This document shows positions 7,484-8,349 of a DNA stretch of 8,349 nucleotides, in pieces; position 1 is the first letter of the stretch; the number at the start of each line of letters is the position of its first letter. The notes under the pieces are model-generated. The model was given only the letters and a program-made list of their open reading frames with translations, made no database searches and was not told the origin of the DNA. The translations under genes and the position numbers were made by a program. The DNA is taken from NCBI GenBank assembly GCA_903932695.1, contig CAIZGZ010000095.1:1-8349 (forward strand), given 5' to 3'. The stretch comes from an uncultured Actinomycetes bacterium. GTDB lineage: Bacteria > Actinomycetota > Actinomycetes > Nanopelagicales > Nanopelagicaceae.

Positions 7484-7494
7484 CATTCAGCGCT
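7459..7494. repeat. 11-bp direct repeat at the FUSC gene end
   Basis: CATTCAGCGCT occurs at 7459-7469, inside the last codons of the FUSC-like gene, and again at 7484-7494, in the 10-bp gap between its stop and the opposing esterase stop. The copies are 25 bp apart. It may be a small local duplication; no terminator is seen in this convergent junction. Confidence 0.6.
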
Positions 7495-8349
7495 TAGTTT
7501 GATGCGGTAGCGCTATCGGTTGCGGTAGGCGATGGTGATGCCGATGCTCTCGGAGTAAAGGTCGGCCATTTCAGCCACTGAACAATTGCTGGGACCTCAT
7601 TTGCGACATAGATATAACTATGGCCACCGGGTAGCTCACTCGTGGAGTAGCTCGCCTTTACCTTCTTTAATTTTGCCGCCCAGGCCGCAGTCTGACCATG
7701 AATGAGTGGTGTGTAATCTTGATTCGACTCACTCACAAACCAGCGAGATTGATTTGCGGTACTCAAGAAATTACCTGGAGTTTGATAGGCAACCTTTGCT
7801 TGATGCGTGAGGCTTCCACCAAAGGCATTAGTGAGATCGTCTGTCACAAAATATCCCGCCATGGTGATGATCTGTCCATAGAGATCTGGGTGGTGCAGCC
7901 CAATGATCGCTGCGCCATAACCGCCCATCGAAAATCCAAGTATCGCCCGATCTGCAGCAGGTCGAATGTTCCCCGCCTCCACCGTATTAATGACATTTGT
8001 GGTGAGCCAGGTTTCGATCATTGCCTTACCGTCAAAGGAGTCCGCCCATTCCGAATCGATATGGCTTTTTGCGTTGCCATCAGGAAAGACGGCGATAAAC
8101 GGTTTTCCATATTTTTTAAATGCTGCAGCGAGGGGAGTGATGACTCCGCTCATAATTCCACCAGGTGTGCCGGGCCAGCCGTGGAGCATATAAACAACTG
8201 GCAGCGATGGGATCGATGCCGCAGGAACCGCGGGTGTCCAGACATAGACGCTTCGGATGGGAAAGTCCTTCTCCGGGCTCGGTACTTTCAGAAGGACCAG
8301 AGTTGCTTGCGGGGTAGCCGCTATTTGATCAGCTCTTGCTACATCAGTG
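7494..8349 (-). CDS. Alpha/beta-hydrolase, esterase D/antigen 85-like (N-terminus outside window)
   Basis: The frame is open to the window edge, so 284 C-terminal residues are seen and the start is missing; the Met at 8189 (MLHGWPG) is internal because it lies in the conserved strand VVYMLHGWPG and homologous sequence (SVYVWTPAVPAA) continues before it. The catalytic triad of the putative esterase family can be placed: nucleophile Ser in GFSMGG (codon 7929-7931), Asp probably in SNQDY, and His in LPGGHSY (codon 7620-7622). DLYGQIITMAGYF follows the nucleophile as in antigen 85/esterase D proteins. The last 20 or so residues are rich in Ser, Thr, Ala and Pro, a low-complexity tail common in exported actinobacterial proteins, so secretion is plausible but the signal peptide region is not visible. 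Substrate unknown: carboxylic ester hydrolysis or acyl transfer. Confidence 0.88.
   Translation of the reverse strand, partial: TDVARADQIAATPQATLVLLKVPSPEKDFPIRSVYVWTPAVPAASIPSLPVVYMLHGWPGTPGGIMSGVITPLAAAFKKYGKPFIAVFPDGNAKSHIDSEWADSFDGKAMIETWLTTNVINTVEAGNIRPAADRAILGFSMGGYGAAIIGLHHPDLYGQIITMAGYFVTDDLTNAFGGSLTHQAKVAYQTPGNFLSTANQSRWFVSESNQDYTPLIHGQTAAWAAKLKKVKASYSTSELPGGHSYIYVANEVPAIVQWLKWPTFTPRASASPSPTATDSATASN

Noticed and set aside
8187..8189. ATG at 8187-8189 (minus strand) as the esterase start
   Set aside because: It falls within the core strand before the HGWPG motif, and the frame continues with family-like sequence to the window edge.

Overview
The window most likely comes from a free-living aquatic (freshwater) actinobacterium of the acI/Nanopelagicales type or a close relative. 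The reasons are an actinorhodopsin gene beside carotenoid and retinal genes, very tight gene packing, intermediate base composition, and several genes that appear to be transcribed without a leader. This placement is inferred from gene content; no rRNA or marker gene is present. No mobile element, CRISPR array, tRNA or rRNA gene was seen.

Layout. 1-819 (+) is the C-terminal part of argininosuccinate synthase (argG), cut by the window start. It meets tail-to-tail, with a 4-bp overlap, a leftward operon at 816-2458 (-): crtYc, crtYd and an AKR13-type aldo/keto reductase. Back-to-back with that operon, across 41 bp, lies blh (2500-3459, +), the enzyme that splits beta-carotene to retinal. Then come a 178-bp leader region and actinorhodopsin (3638-4411, +). 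A strong hairpin follows, then a 79-codon membrane protein gene (4478-4717, +). Next is a cysteine cassette, cysK (4799-5749) and cysE (5774-6268), followed by a FUSC/aromatic-acid-exporter-like membrane protein (6278-7483, +). The right end is a leftward alpha/beta-hydrolase of the esterase D/antigen 85 type (7494-8349, -), cut by the window end.

How the genes work together. CrtYc and CrtYd together would cyclise lycopene to beta-carotene, Blh would cleave it to retinal, and the actinorhodopsin apoprotein would bind retinal to make a light-driven proton pump. The upstream carotenoid genes (crtE, crtB, crtI) must lie elsewhere. The rhodopsin has the DTE proton-pump motif, the green-tuning leucine and a helix-E glycine at the site that in xanthorhodopsin-type pumps makes room for a carotenoid antenna. 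CysE makes O-acetylserine and CysK turns it into cysteine; the CysE tail ends in a CysK-docking-like tetrapeptide.

The least explained parts are the aldo/keto reductase abutting crtYd, the symmetric divergent promoter between crtYc and blh, the hairpin/promoter overlap behind actinorhodopsin with the small membrane protein it leads into, the tandem palindromes before cysK, and the unusually short CysE tail.
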